NCBI RefSeq assembly: GCF_003003795.1
Contig: NZ_PVWK01000017.1
Span: 1-64,000, forward strand
Length of the DNA: 64,000 nucleotides
Reading direction: 5' to 3'
Origin: Stenomitos frigidus ULC18
GTDB taxonomy: Bacteria > Cyanobacteriota > Cyanobacteriia > Leptolyngbyales > Leptolyngbyaceae
A program made the position numbers and the translations under genes. Shown here piece after piece: positions 39,021-48,128 of the stretch. Within the stretch, counting starts at the first letter, position 1; each line of letters starts with the position of its first letter. A model generated the notes under the pieces. That model ran no database searches. It was given only the letters and a program-made list of their open reading frames with translations, and was not told the DNA's origin.

Positions 39021-40328
39021 TTGAGCCTACTTGATTTGCCTCCGGTTCTCACTCAAGCATCCTTTCCAGCTCATCTGGTCACTCTCGATAATGGGTTAAC
39101 GATCATTCACCAATACACGTCTGCAACTCCGGTAGCGGCAGTGGATGTTTGGGTTAAGGCTGGCGCGATCGCCGAACCCGATGAATGGGCTGGCATGGCA
39201 CACTTTCTGGAGCACATGATTTTCAAAGGGACGGAGCGGCTTGCACCTGGTTCCTTTGATTTGGCGATCGAGCGACGGGGTGGCATTACCAACGCAGCCA
39301 CCAGCTACGACTACGCCCATTACTTCATCACGACAGCGGCGCAACACCTGGAAGAAACGTTACCCTACCTGGCAGAGCTGCTGCTACATGCGGCCATCCC
39401 AGACAGTGAATTTGGGCGTGAGCGACAGGTTGTGCTAGAAGAAATTCACCAGTCTTACGACGACCCTGATTGGGTTGCGTTTCAGTCACTCAATGAGATG
39501 GTGTATCAGAGACATCCCTACGGTCGCTCCATTTTGGGCTCTGAAGAGACGCTGATGGCGCGATCGCCTGCCGAAATGCGCCAGTTTCACAGTGCGCACT
39601 ATCAGCCGGAGAACATGACGGTGGTGGTGGTGGGCGATATCACTCAAACAGTGGCGATCGACCTTGTGAGTCAGTCGTTTCAGTCTTTCACGCCGCCGCT
39701 GGATTGCCCTCGCTACATCCCGGAAGCCGAACCACCCATCACCACTATTCGTCGTCAGGAAATTCATCTACCACGACTGGAGCAAGCACGGTTGATGATG
39801 GCGTGGATTGGCGCAGGGGTTGACTCTCAGTCTCAGGATCTTGATGAGCAACTGAACGCGGCCTATGGGTTAGATATCCTTTCGGTGCTATTAGCGGAAG
39901 GACGGACATCGCGTCTGGTGCGAGAACTGCGCGAAGAGCGTAAGCTCGTGCAGGCGATCGGCAGTGGCTTTTCCCTTCAGCGTGAGTCGGGGCTATTCAC
40001 CATTAGCGCCTGGCTTGATCCAGAGAACCTGGAGCGCGTGGAGGCCATCATCTGCGATCGCCTGTCCCAACTGTCTGCTAAGCCTATTTCTGAAGCCGAA
40101 CTTGCCCGCTGTAAGCGGCTACTCTGCAATGATTACGCGTTTTCGACTGAAACCCCTGGTCAACTGGCTGGGCTGTACGGTTACTACAGCATTCTGGCGA
40201 ACCCTAGCATTGCCACTACCTATACACAGCGGATTCAGTCCATTCAGGCTACCGACCTCCAGCATCTCGCCAACCACTATCTCTCTCCTTATCACTACGC
40301 TGTCACGGTGGTGAGGCCATTGTGCTAG
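39021..40328 (+). CDS. M16 family peptidase, catalytic subunit
   Basis: 435 aa. The inverted zinc motif HFLEH (His61, Glu64, His65) and the downstream glutamate in VVLEEIHQSYDDP make it an active insulinase/MPP-type metallopeptidase. The C-terminal half lacks the motif, as normal for two-domain M16B enzymes. It is followed 120 bp on by a non-catalytic M16 protein, so the two likely form an alpha-beta heterodimer acting on peptides in the periplasm or cytosol. TTG start; no ATG upstream in frame. Confidence 0.9.
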   Translation: MSLLDLPPVLTQASFPAHLVTLDNGLTIIHQYTSATPVAAVDVWVKAGAIAEPDEWAGMAHFLEHMIFKGTERLAPGSFDLAIERRGGITNAATSYDYAHYFITTAAQHLEETLPYLAELLLHAAIPDSEFGRERQVVLEEIHQSYDDPDWVAFQSLNEMVYQRHPYGRSILGSEETLMARSPAEMRQFHSAHYQPENMTVVVVGDITQTVAIDLVSQSFQSFTPPLDCPRYIPEAEPPITTIRRQEIHLPRLEQARLMMAWIGAGVDSQSQDLDEQLNAAYGLDILSVLLAEGRTSRLVRELREERKLVQAIGSGFSLQRESGLFTISAWLDPENLERVEAIICDRLSQLSAKPISEAELARCKRLLCNDYAFSTETPGQLAGLYGYYSILANPSIATTYTQRIQSIQATDLQHLANHYLSPYHYAVTVVRPLC

Positions 40329-40365
40329 TGGTGGTCAAAGGTACTTACTGTACGTATCCCTGGTC

Positions 40366-40415
40366 GACACGTTACATGTGTCCGTGATTAATCAGGACGT
40401 TACAAGTAACGTCCT
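40366..40415. repeat. Two diverged copies of the palindrome family
   Basis: GACACGTTACATGTGTC (40366-40382) and AGGACGTTAC-AA-GTAACGTCCT (40394-40415) share the ACGTTAC core with the 32-bp palindrome at 30237 and lie between the two M16 genes. Confidence 0.8.
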
Positions 40416-40448
40416 TGCTGCTCGCAATTCGCAATTAAGGATGGTTCC

Positions 40449-41759
40449 GTGAATTTAGGTATCAAACAGTCTCCCCAAACTCGCACAGTGCTTGCTAACG
40501 GCATGGTGGTTTTGGCGTGGGAAAATCCTGCTGCAGACATCGTTGCTGCGCGTATCTTCATCCGAGCGGGTAGCCAATGGGAAACAGCACAGCAGGCAGG
40601 GCTTTCGCATTTGCTGTCGGCTGTGCTAACGAAAGGTACCGAACAGCGATCGTCTCTAGCCATTGCCGAGGAGGTTGAGTCAGTGGGTGCCAGCCTCGGC
40701 GCTGATTCAGCGACAGACTACTTTCTCCTGAGTCTCAAAACTGTTTCCGCCGATTTTGCCGAAATGTTGGCGCTGGCAGGGGAGTTGTTACGATCGCCCA
40801 GCTTTCCGCAGCAGGAAATCGATCTGGAACGCCGTCTCACGCTTCAGGCCATTCGTTCACAGCAAGAACAACCGTTTTCGATCGCCTTCGACCAATTGCG
40901 ACGGATTATGTATGGAGAACACCCTTACGCGCTGTCGGGGTTAGGCACTGAGGCAAGTGTGGCGCAGCTTGAGAGAACCGACCTCCAACGCTATCACCAG
41001 GCTCACTTTCGCCCAGATAATATTGTGATCAGCCTGTCTGGTCGCCTGCAGTCAGATGATGCCATTGCCCTTGTCGAGCAGGTCTTTGGTGACTGGCAAG
41101 CGCCCTCTACATCATTACCAGTGCTTAGCCTGCCTGCTATAACGTCCCAGCCTGTGAGAGCCGCGATCGCCCAAGAAACGCAACAGTCGATCGTCATGCT
41201 GGGCTACCTGGCACCTGCCCTGATCAAAGAAGAGGGGGCAAACAGCGGCAACCACCATACGCCCAGTGTGTCACTAGAGTCTTACACCGCGCTCAAACTA
41301 CTGAATAGTTATCTAGGGAACGGGCTCTCCAGTCGTCTTTTTGTCGAATTGCGAGAAAAACGCGGTCTTGCCTACGACGTTTCTGCCTTTTACCCCACAC
41401 GTCTCCATCCAGCACAATTTGTGGTTTACATGGGCACAGCTCCCGAAAATACCGCGATCGCGCTTGATGGTCTCAAAACAGAGGTCGATCGGCTGCGCAC
41501 TCATCCCTTTAGCGCCGAAACGTTGCAAGCCGCTAAAGAGAAGATTTTGGGACAGCACGCGCTTGGCAAGCAAACCAATGCTCAGATTGCTCAAACCTTT
41601 GGCTGGTATGAAACAGTCGGTTTAGGTATTGGCTTCGACGTCCAGTTTCAGGAGCAGATGAGTGCAGTCACGCTGGCAGAGATTCAAACGGTTGCCGATC
41701 GCTATCTCGTTGAGCCCTACATTTCGTTGGTTGGTCCGGCTGCGGTTGTTAAGGAATAA
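40449..41759 (+). CDS. M16 family peptidase, non-catalytic partner
   Basis: 436 aa with the M16 fold: start NLGIKQSPQTRTVLANGMVV, and C-terminal LREKRGLAYDVSAFY, the R/Y substrate-binding motif. At the position of the zinc motif it has HLLSA (54-58) instead of HxxEH, so it cannot bind zinc. This is the usual division of labour in two-gene M16B systems, where the second subunit supplies substrate-binding residues. GTG start at 40449. Confidence 0.9.
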   Translation: MNLGIKQSPQTRTVLANGMVVLAWENPAADIVAARIFIRAGSQWETAQQAGLSHLLSAVLTKGTEQRSSLAIAEEVESVGASLGADSATDYFLLSLKTVSADFAEMLALAGELLRSPSFPQQEIDLERRLTLQAIRSQQEQPFSIAFDQLRRIMYGEHPYALSGLGTEASVAQLERTDLQRYHQAHFRPDNIVISLSGRLQSDDAIALVEQVFGDWQAPSTSLPVLSLPAITSQPVRAAIAQETQQSIVMLGYLAPALIKEEGANSGNHHTPSVSLESYTALKLLNSYLGNGLSSRLFVELREKRGLAYDVSAFYPTRLHPAQFVVYMGTAPENTAIALDGLKTEVDRLRTHPFSAETLQAAKEKILGQHALGKQTNAQIAQTFGWYETVGLGIGFDVQFQEQMSAVTLAEIQTVADRYLVEPYISLVGPAAVVKE

Positions 41760-42110
41760 ATAGCATCTCCATGATTCTACGGAGAAATTTTCTCTGAAGC
41801 CTGAAGAAGCCCAGCAGAATTACTGAATACACCACTGTGATAAAGGGGTATTCTATGTTCCGAAGGGTGTGCTCTAACTAAATCTAGGGTGCGTTTCGGT
41901 CAAGCAAGCGTATAGTCTTGACCTCGAGTAAAACGAATTAACCGGATCGGAAACGATCGACTGCGGAGAGTAGAGTACGACCGCTTAAACCATTGAGTCA
42001 TGGTTTTACGGTCTTTCCAGGTCTCGTGTGCCACATTCGCAGTTTGAGCGTTTCATCACTCGTTACAAGCCTGAACCGACCTCTATGGGTCACACCCTAA
42101 TAACGAAATT
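41760..42110. other. 351-bp intergenic region
   Basis: No gene or repeat family recognised. CTACGGAGAAATTTTCTCTG (about 41780) is a short imperfect hairpin after the M16 pair. Confidence 0.5.
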
Positions 42111-43202
42111 ATGAACAGCGACTTTGCAGCGATCCAAACAACGCCTGCATCTTCCCGCGAGACAGTGCTTCCCTGTGAACATGAATCGGCCGTTAAACCC
42201 ATCAGCCCTACACTTGCCTGTGGTGACACCCTTGTAGCCGACGTGGCGCACACGATGGCAGAGAGGTTACTGCACCAAGGCTGCGAACAGTACCAGTTAG
42301 GGCAATTTGAAGCGGCACTGAAGTTATTTCAGCAAGCGTTTCTGCTCTACCGCGATCGTCAAGATGACCACGGTCAAGGCAAAGCTTTAAGCAGCCTGGG
42401 TCTGACTCACTACGGCATGAGAGATTACGCCAGAGCGATCAAATACTCCAAGCAAAGCTTAGACATTGCGCAAAAGCTTCAAGACCATCGCAGTATGGTG
42501 AAAACGCTTGGCAATTTGGGCAATGCCTATCGCCACCTCAAGGAGCAAGCGAAGGCGATCGAGTGCCAACAGCAGAGCCTTACCATTGCACAAGACATTG
42601 CCGATCGTCGGGGTGAGATGGCAGCGCTCAATAACCTGGGCTTAGCGTATAAAGCTTTGGGCGACCATGCCACGGCGATCGTCTACGAAGAACAGAGCCT
42701 TGTCATTGCGCGCGAACTACAGGATGAGACGATCGAAGAGCAGATTCTTAAGAACCTGGGCAATGCGTGTTATGCCCTGGGTGATTACACTAGAGCGGTT
42801 GATTTCTATCAGCAACGGCTCGTGCTCGTGCGAGAAATGAGCGATCGCCGCACAGAAGGCCAGATTCTACGGAGTCTTGGTAATGCCTACTATGCACTTG
42901 GTGACTACGATCGCGCTATTGAATATAGTAAGCAATGGTTAAGCGTCTCCAGAGAAACACAAGACCGTCGTGGTGAAGAGCAGGCACTCGGTAGTGTCGG
43001 CGTGGGCTACGATGCCTTAGGAAATTATGCTAGGGCGATCGATTACTACGAACAACGGTTAGCGATCGCTCGTCGCATGAAAGACCACCGCATTGCTGAA
43101 CAAGTATTGGGTAGTCTTCGTGTTGCCTACTATGCGCTCGGCGACTACGTAAAAGCGGCAGCCTGCACCGAACAGCGTCAAGCTCTCCTCAAAACTACGT
43201 GA
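42111..43202 (+). CDS. Tetratricopeptide-repeat protein
   Basis: 363 aa. A ~45-residue disordered N-terminus is followed by seven 40-residue TPR units of the kinesin-light-chain/LGN type (for example GNAYYALGDYDRAIEYSKQWL, LGLAYKALGDHATAIVYEEQS). Eight-residue core positions W/L-G-A-Y-F-A-P are well conserved between units, implying a regular superhelix for protein binding. No enzymatic domain. Partner unknown. Followed after 16 bp by a bidirectional terminator. Confidence 0.88.
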   Translation: MNSDFAAIQTTPASSRETVLPCEHESAVKPISPTLACGDTLVADVAHTMAERLLHQGCEQYQLGQFEAALKLFQQAFLLYRDRQDDHGQGKALSSLGLTHYGMRDYARAIKYSKQSLDIAQKLQDHRSMVKTLGNLGNAYRHLKEQAKAIECQQQSLTIAQDIADRRGEMAALNNLGLAYKALGDHATAIVYEEQSLVIARELQDETIEEQILKNLGNACYALGDYTRAVDFYQQRLVLVREMSDRRTEGQILRSLGNAYYALGDYDRAIEYSKQWLSVSRETQDRRGEEQALGSVGVGYDALGNYARAIDYYEQRLAIARRMKDHRIAEQVLGSLRVAYYALGDYVKAAACTEQRQALLKTT

Positions 43203-43217
43203 AGTTCAGCCTTGAAC

Positions 43218-43265
43218 GAAACCGGGTTTCTTCATCGCATGAATGGCATCCAGAAACCCGGTTTC
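43218..43265. terminator. Bidirectional terminator / GAAACCGGGTTTCT inverted repeat
   Basis: GAAACCGGGTTTCT (43218-43231) and AGAAACCCGGTTTC (43252-43265) form a 14-bp stem around a 20-nt loop. Each arm is itself a near-palindrome. It lies between the convergent TPR gene and porin fragment. Confidence 0.75.
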
Positions 43266-43272
43266 TCTCAGG

Positions 43273-43740
43273 TTAGAAGGTGAAGGTCGTCCGAATGACG
43301 CCGACATATTGTGTCGCGTTCGTGCTGTTGCCCTCAGGATTAAACAACACAAACAAGCCGGGTGTAATCGCAATGTTGTCGGTTAAAGGATAGCGATAGA
43401 ACGCTTCCACATAGAACGGGGTATCGTTATCTTGACGCGCAGCGGTCAGCCCGTTGTTGTCAATAACATAGGGCGTGATGCCAACTAGAATGCCACCCAA
43501 GTTACCTTTCTTGCCCAAATCGGGGAAGCCTAAGTAGCCAGCCGCATAGAGAATGGTTGCATCATCGCTGCTCCGGTTCCGGTGAGCAAACGCTGCAGCC
43601 GCCACCGCCCATGCCAACGACGCTACTGATGCAGTGCTGGACTGGAATACGACAGCATTGAGCGTTTTGCCAACGTCACCAGCGCCACAGCAATATCGTG
43701 GTTTGGCCACTGTGCATGCAGCCTGTTGCTGTTGCCGCAA
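43273..43740 (-). pseudogene. C-terminal fragment of an iron-uptake/OprB-like porin
   Basis: The last ~115 residues match the C-terminal end of cyanobacterial iron uptake porins: FPDLGKKGNLGGILVGITPY, DTPFYVEAFYRYPLTDNIAI, TPGLFVLFNPEGN, ending YVGVIRTTFTF (terminal Phe of outer membrane barrels). Porins of this family have about 500-600 aa with an SLH domain; here everything upstream is missing and the first ~45 residues read as unrelated sequence. Nothing upstream is left for the rest, since cadD-like coding starts 114 bp away. Probably a gene remnant. Confidence 0.75.
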
Positions 43741-43853
43741 GGTTCTTGTCCTGAATCGACTCTCAAAATCTCTACGACTCCAAATCTCTGTAGGACTCCA
43801 AGTGTTGTGCCCAAAATGGAGAAGAATGAGAGGAGGTTCTTTATCGCAGCACC

Positions 43854-44504
43854 ATGAATTGGTTCGTACAAGCCGTTATCGCTGGGGTGACATCATTTGT
43901 AGCAACAAATATCGATGACATCTTGATTCTGATGATTTTCTTTGCTCAAATTAATGTTAAATTTCGTCCAAAGCATATTTTTATTGGGCAGTACCTTGGT
44001 TTTACGGTCTTGATTGCCCTGAGTCTGCCAGGTTTTTTTGGTGGCTTAGTGTTGCCTAAAGAGTGGATTGGGCTATTGGGTTTGATCCCGATCGCAATCG
44101 GCGTTAAGCATTTAATCGATCAGAAAAACAATGAAACCGAAATTCAGCTAGTGTCTGACGAACTGAGTCATCCCAAAGCGACTCAACCAGTACTTTCAGC
44201 ACTTGCCAACCTACTTGCGCCCCAAATATACCAAGTTGCGACCATTACGATCGCCAACGGAGGCGATAACGTTGGCATCTATATCCCCTTATTCGCTAGC
44301 AGTAACCTATCTAGTTTAGGCGTCATTCTAAGCGTTTTTTTTGTCATGGTGAGCGTCTGGTGTTTCATTGCCTACCAACTCACTCGCCACCCCATTGTGG
44401 CTCAAAAGCTAACCCGACACAGTGGTGCGATCGTGCCTTACGTCTTAATCGGTTTAGGTTTCTTTATTCTGATTGATAGTGAGGCCTATCAGCTCTTACA
44501 GTGA
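43854..44504 (+). CDS. CadD family cadmium resistance transporter
   Basis: 216 residues with about five membrane helices. The CadD/cation-efflux signature is FVATNIDDILILMIFFAQ (16-33) near the N-terminus with NGGDNVGIYIPLFA (135-148) in the second half, a pseudo-twofold arrangement of conserved acidic residues. Family members export cadmium or similar ions across the inner membrane; the ion here is unknown. AGAGGAGG lies 20 nt upstream; ATG start. It abuts the truncated porin on the opposite strand. Confidence 0.88.
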   Translation: MNWFVQAVIAGVTSFVATNIDDILILMIFFAQINVKFRPKHIFIGQYLGFTVLIALSLPGFFGGLVLPKEWIGLLGLIPIAIGVKHLIDQKNNETEIQLVSDELSHPKATQPVLSALANLLAPQIYQVATITIANGGDNVGIYIPLFASSNLSSLGVILSVFFVMVSVWCFIAYQLTRHPIVAQKLTRHSGAIVPYVLIGLGFFILIDSEAYQLLQ

Positions 44505-44558
44505 GTGGCTGGTGATTAGTTGTTAGTGGCCAGAAGGCAAAAGAGGCAGACGCTAAAG

Positions 44559-44618
44559 TGATTCCCTTCGGCTTCGCTTGTGAAGCCACGCATCTTCAAG
44601 GGAAGCCGAAGGGAATCA
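44559..44618. repeat. 17-bp perfect inverted repeat
   Basis: TGATTCCCTTCGGCTTC (44559-44575) and GAAGCCGAAGGGAATCA (44602-44618) are exact reverse complements with a 26-nt loop. It lies between the convergent CadD-like and FkbM genes, where it may end transcription or be a small mobile repeat. No T-run. Confidence 0.85.
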
Positions 44619-44779
44619 ACTGTCCTTAACTCTAACTTCTGCTTTATCGTGCCACTAACGTCATCTTTCATACTCATAACAGCCGAGAAATTGCTGAGCC
44701 CATGTTCGACTAACTCTGGCGCTTGAGCGAGTTTCTCGACCATGCTATTGGCAACGTTGTAGTTTGGCTGTTGCCATCG

Positions 44780-46354
44780 TTAAAGGTTGCTAGTATGAAT
44801 TGCAATGACGTTCAAACTCATCTGCAATTCATCGAGCTCACTCACTGCAATGAGTTCCTGAAGGTAGGGCTGATAGCGAAACAGTTGATAGCCTCTCTCT
44901 TGTAAGAAAACAGCACTTGAGGTGTTTGCCTGATCGTCCGAGGCAATATTTTCATAAACAATGGTTGGCATGAGTTTTGTGAGCAACCGCTCACTGCCTG
45001 CAAGTACCTGAAGCTCGTGCCCTTCGGCATCAATTTTAAGGAAGTCAACGTGAGCGATCGATTCTTGCTCAATTAAAGCGTCAAGTGTAAAGCAAGCCAC
45101 CGTTTCAACATTGCCACCGCTAACCAGCTCAGCATCATTTGGCACCAATTGATTCAGTTCACTGGCCATCTGGAGGGCTAACTGGGCTGTCTGTGTACGA
45201 TCGCTCGCAGCGCCTGCAATGACCTTCACCCAGCTTAATTGGTTGACGTTACAGGTCTCTTGTAAAAACTGAACGCACTCAGAAAAGGGTTCGATCGCCA
45301 GCACACGACCTTGATTGCCCACTCTCTGCGCCGCGCTAAAGGTGTAAACGCCAACGTTGGCACCCACATCGATCACGGTCATACCCGGTTGAATGTGGTG
45401 CCGCCAGAATTCCATTTCTGCTTCAAACCAATCCCCTTTTGCCAGCAAAACGCCCGTTGTAATGCTGGCTAGGCTTGGCTTAACTGTTAGCAGCAAGTCC
45501 TTAAACGGAATGCAGGTAAACGCCTGGTCGATCGCTGTATCAACCCACTGCCAGGCTCGCTTTGAATCGATTACAGGGCAGCGAACACGGGCGGTTTCCA
45601 GCCAGTAACGGGCTGTTGTGGTATGTCCAAGGTCACGATAAGCAAGGTAAAGTGCCTGCAAAACGTCAGCCTCATTGGGGGCTAGTTGTTCCGCACGGTG
45701 CAGGTAGAACAAGCCTTCCCAGAGGCCATTCGCTAAATTAGCGATGCCTAATGTGAGGTTGTTAACAGCAGACGAGGGTAGGATTTGCGTTGCCAGGTTG
45801 AGCAGCCGCAGCCCGTTCGGGTTATAAAATGCTGGCAGCAGTTGTTGACCGAGAAGGGTGCCAAGGAGGAAGAGCGCTTGCTGTAAACCATTATCGAGTT
45901 GCACGATCAGCGCGACTGCTTCGTCTTGTCCTTTAGCAAGTCTTTGAGCGCTACTTGGTAGGTAAATGAGACCAATGGGGACGGTCGCCGCTTTGTCATG
46001 AAGAGGCTGCAATATACGAATGAACGCGGTCGTTGCAATCGTACCTGCGCGATCGGTCTCCCCGATGAGACTATAGGTGAGCGCAAGATGGGCAGCGCAC
46101 AGGGGGTGAGCGTTAACGCCATTTTCAAAGGCGGCGATCGCGGCTTCTACATACAACCGACGCAAGTCACGATCGGTGGTATCTTCGGCCTCGATCAGGG
46201 CAACAACGCCGTAGTTGTTCCAATCAAGCGGCGACTGCGGTTCGTCCCATCGCGTTGCTGCTAACGCTGAATGGATGAGCGGGAGGGCTGTGGGAGCGAT
46301 CGATGGACAGGTGTCTTCCAGATATTGCCAATAGCGATCGGAGGGTGGGGGCAT
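44780..46354 (-). CDS. FkbM family methyltransferase with N-terminal helical domain
   Basis: 524 aa. Residues ~325-480 form a Rossmann SAM-dependent methyltransferase: MTVIDVGANVGVYTFSAAQR (SAM-binding motif I, VIDVGANVGVYTF), AIEPFSECVQFL (motif II Glu), and HVDFLKIDAEGHELQVL, typical of FkbM enzymes that methylate sugar or polyketide hydroxyls. Residues 1-300 are alpha-helical and TPR-like (AHLALTYSLIGETDRAG, AEQLAPNEADVLQALYLAYRDLG). The acceptor is unknown; exopolysaccharide sugars are one inference. ATG start at 46354. Confidence 0.85.
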   Translation of the reverse strand: MPPPSDRYWQYLEDTCPSIAPTALPLIHSALAATRWDEPQSPLDWNNYGVVALIEAEDTTDRDLRRLYVEAAIAAFENGVNAHPLCAAHLALTYSLIGETDRAGTIATTAFIRILQPLHDKAATVPIGLIYLPSSAQRLAKGQDEAVALIVQLDNGLQQALFLLGTLLGQQLLPAFYNPNGLRLLNLATQILPSSAVNNLTLGIANLANGLWEGLFYLHRAEQLAPNEADVLQALYLAYRDLGHTTTARYWLETARVRCPVIDSKRAWQWVDTAIDQAFTCIPFKDLLLTVKPSLASITTGVLLAKGDWFEAEMEFWRHHIQPGMTVIDVGANVGVYTFSAAQRVGNQGRVLAIEPFSECVQFLQETCNVNQLSWVKVIAGAASDRTQTAQLALQMASELNQLVPNDAELVSGGNVETVACFTLDALIEQESIAHVDFLKIDAEGHELQVLAGSERLLTKLMPTIVYENIASDDQANTSSAVFLQERGYQLFRYQPYLQELIAVSELDELQMSLNVIAIHTSNL

Positions 46355-46744
46355 GAAGAAGGTTGAAAAAGGGTTTCCATCATGCTAGTCTGCCCTGCAA
46401 GTAAGGCTCCGTTGCTTGCTTCGGAATGAGAATTAAATGAGTTCGAGGATTGGGTAGGGGCGGGTTTACTGAACGCTGCATGCCATTAGGGCTTGTCTGG
46501 TCAAACCCGCCCGTAGCGTTTGCGGTTTTATTGAATCCACGATCCTTACCATTTTTTGACAGCCAGACGCTTCAAGACAGGTGATACAATGCCATCACCT
46601 TGTCGGTTAGAAGCGTTGCTATCGCTTAAGCAATGTAAGCTTTTAGACATCAATCAGTTAGAGCAACGCTTGAAAAGTAAAACGCAGACGTAACAATTTG
46701 GACTCCGGTGCTCGTTTGCTTTTACACTTTTACTTTTGCATGTG
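46355..46744. other. 390-bp intergenic region upstream of bioY
   Basis: Contains GGTGAT/ATCACC inverted repeat (about 46580-46599), the shared 14-base AATCCACGATCCTT (46534-46547) and a 34-codon open frame at 46589-46693. No biotin operator (TTGTAAACC type) was recognised. Confidence 0.45.
46589..46693 (+). CDS. Possible 34-aa small ORF upstream of bioY
   Basis: MPSPCRLEALLSLKQCKLLD followed by INQLEQRLKSKTQT. The composition is amphipathic and helical. There is no clear ribosome binding site (upstream GACAGGTGATACA). It could be a leader peptide or chance. Confidence 0.2.
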   Translation: MPSPCRLEALLSLKQCKLLDINQLEQRLKSKTQT

Positions 46745-47326
46745 ATGGCTTTTTCCACTGAACTGCTGTGGGCACTTATTGGGCTCATTCTGACGATCGG
46801 GGGCACCTTTTTGGAAGCATTCGTGGCTACCCCAACGTTGGGAGCCATGCGCTTCCAAACTCACTCTTTGGGAGTCACCTATCAATTTGGAGCCGCCCTT
46901 CTAGTTGGGTGCCTGGGTGGTAAGAACGCTGCTGCACTCTCCCAAATCGCTTACATTTTGTTGGGGTTAACCTGGTTTCCGGTGTTTGCCCAAGGTGGTG
47001 GGTTCAACTACCTCAAAGAACCCAGCTTTGGCTACATTTTGGGCTTTATTCCTGGTGCTTGGCTCTGCGGCTATTTAGCGTTCAAGGCCTCAGCGAAGCT
47101 AGAGTCTCTCGCGTTTAGCTGTTTGTGTGGGCTCTTTAGCATTCATCTCACAGGCATCATTTACATGGCTGCAACCTATAGCTTAGGGTTGGTGAATATG
47201 AGAACTGGCTTACCGTTACAACAGTCTTTGATGAAGTATTCACTCTACCCACTACCAGGGCAATTGGCTATCGTGTGTGCTGTGACGGTGGTTGCCTTCA
47301 CGCTACGTCATTTGATGTTTTATTGA
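46745..47326 (+). CDS. bioY: Biotin transporter BioY (S component)
   Basis: 193-residue integral membrane protein with about six hydrophobic segments. It matches BioY, the substrate-specific component of biotin importers: FLEAFVATPTLGAMRFQTHSLG, GVTYQFGAALLVGCLGGKNA and QGGGFNYLKEPSFGYILGF are conserved blocks. The ATG at 46745 is chosen over an in-frame TTG at 46736. lspA follows, the pair being common in cyanobacteria. Its stop codon lies in the first unit of a 31-bp tandem repeat. Confidence 0.92.
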   Translation: MAFSTELLWALIGLILTIGGTFLEAFVATPTLGAMRFQTHSLGVTYQFGAALLVGCLGGKNAAALSQIAYILLGLTWFPVFAQGGGFNYLKEPSFGYILGFIPGAWLCGYLAFKASAKLESLAFSCLCGLFSIHLTGIIYMAATYSLGLVNMRTGLPLQQSLMKYSLYPLPGQLAIVCAVTVVAFTLRHLMFY

Positions 47327-47384
47327 TCGCCTTCTCAGGCGATGATTGACGAGTTGATCGCCTTCTCAGGTGATGCTTGACGAG
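47323..47384. repeat. 31-bp tandem duplication between bioY and lspA
   Basis: Two adjacent 31-bp units TTGATCGCCTTCTCAGG(C/T)GATG(A/C)TTGACGAG (47323-47353 and 47354-47384) differ at two positions. The TGA stop of bioY is in the first unit. Probably a recent local duplication. Confidence 0.9.
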
Positions 47385-47404
47385 TGTTCTCCCAACCTGC
47401 TTCC

Positions 47405-47893
47405 ATGTTTTTCAAAAACCGCTTTTTCTGGATTGCTGCTTTGTTCGGACTGGCACTCGATCGCCTGACCAAAATCCTGTTCGTTGTTTACATTTTTCCG
47501 CCCATCCTGCACTTCACCATTCCAGTGATACCAGGAGTGTTTCACTTTACGTATGAGTTAAACCCTGGAGCCGCGTTCAGTCTCTTTCCAGGTGGTTCCG
47601 TTTGGCTACGCTGGCTCTCGCTAGGGGTCAGTCTTGGGTTGATGGTGCTGGCATGGTCGAAGAAATTTACGCTCAATCGGTGGGAGCAAGTCGGCTATGG
47701 CTTGATCCTCTCAGGTGCATTAGGCAATGGGATCGATCGCTTCCTAGTCGGCGAAGTCATCGACTTTCTTGATTTTCGACTCATTCGCTTTCCCGTCTTC
47801 AATTTGGCGGATACCTTTATCAATGTCGGCATTGCCTGCTTACTGATTGCTAGCTTTAGCCGATCGCCAGACCTGGATGCTGTCAAGAAATAA
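47405..47893 (+). CDS. lspA: Lipoprotein signal peptidase
   Basis: Type II signal peptidase that removes signal peptides from diacylglyceryl-modified prolipoproteins at the cytoplasmic membrane. 162 aa, four membrane segments (about 7-25, 66-83, 95-108 and 134-155). Catalytic aspartates Asp111 (GNGIDR) and Asp136 (FNLADTFINVG) are present, as is the YELNPGAAFSLF block. ATG 47405 gives the normal length. Confidence 0.95.
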   Translation: MFFKNRFFWIAALFGLALDRLTKILFVVYIFPPILHFTIPVIPGVFHFTYELNPGAAFSLFPGGSVWLRWLSLGVSLGLMVLAWSKKFTLNRWEQVGYGLILSGALGNGIDRFLVGEVIDFLDFRLIRFPVFNLADTFINVGIACLLIASFSRSPDLDAVKK

Positions 47894-48128
47894 AATCTGG
47901 AGTAAATAAAGTCTGGAGTAAATAAAGTCTGGAGTAGTGATTGATGGCTAATGGCTAGTGATCAACTACAAGCTCATGCCACTCCAAATGTATGTAGTGA
48001 TTGTTTAAGCAAACCCTTAGAGTGCGAAGCTGCGCGCAAATAGACTCTAAGCGCCTGTGCTTATGAGTTATAGGGTGTAAAAGAATGAGGAAAAGCATCC
48101 CAGATCCGGCATGATAGGAGAGTGAACT

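Noticed and set aside
43634-43918. Plus-strand frame across the porin fragment and CadD start
   Set aside because: Overlaps two better-supported features and has no domain.
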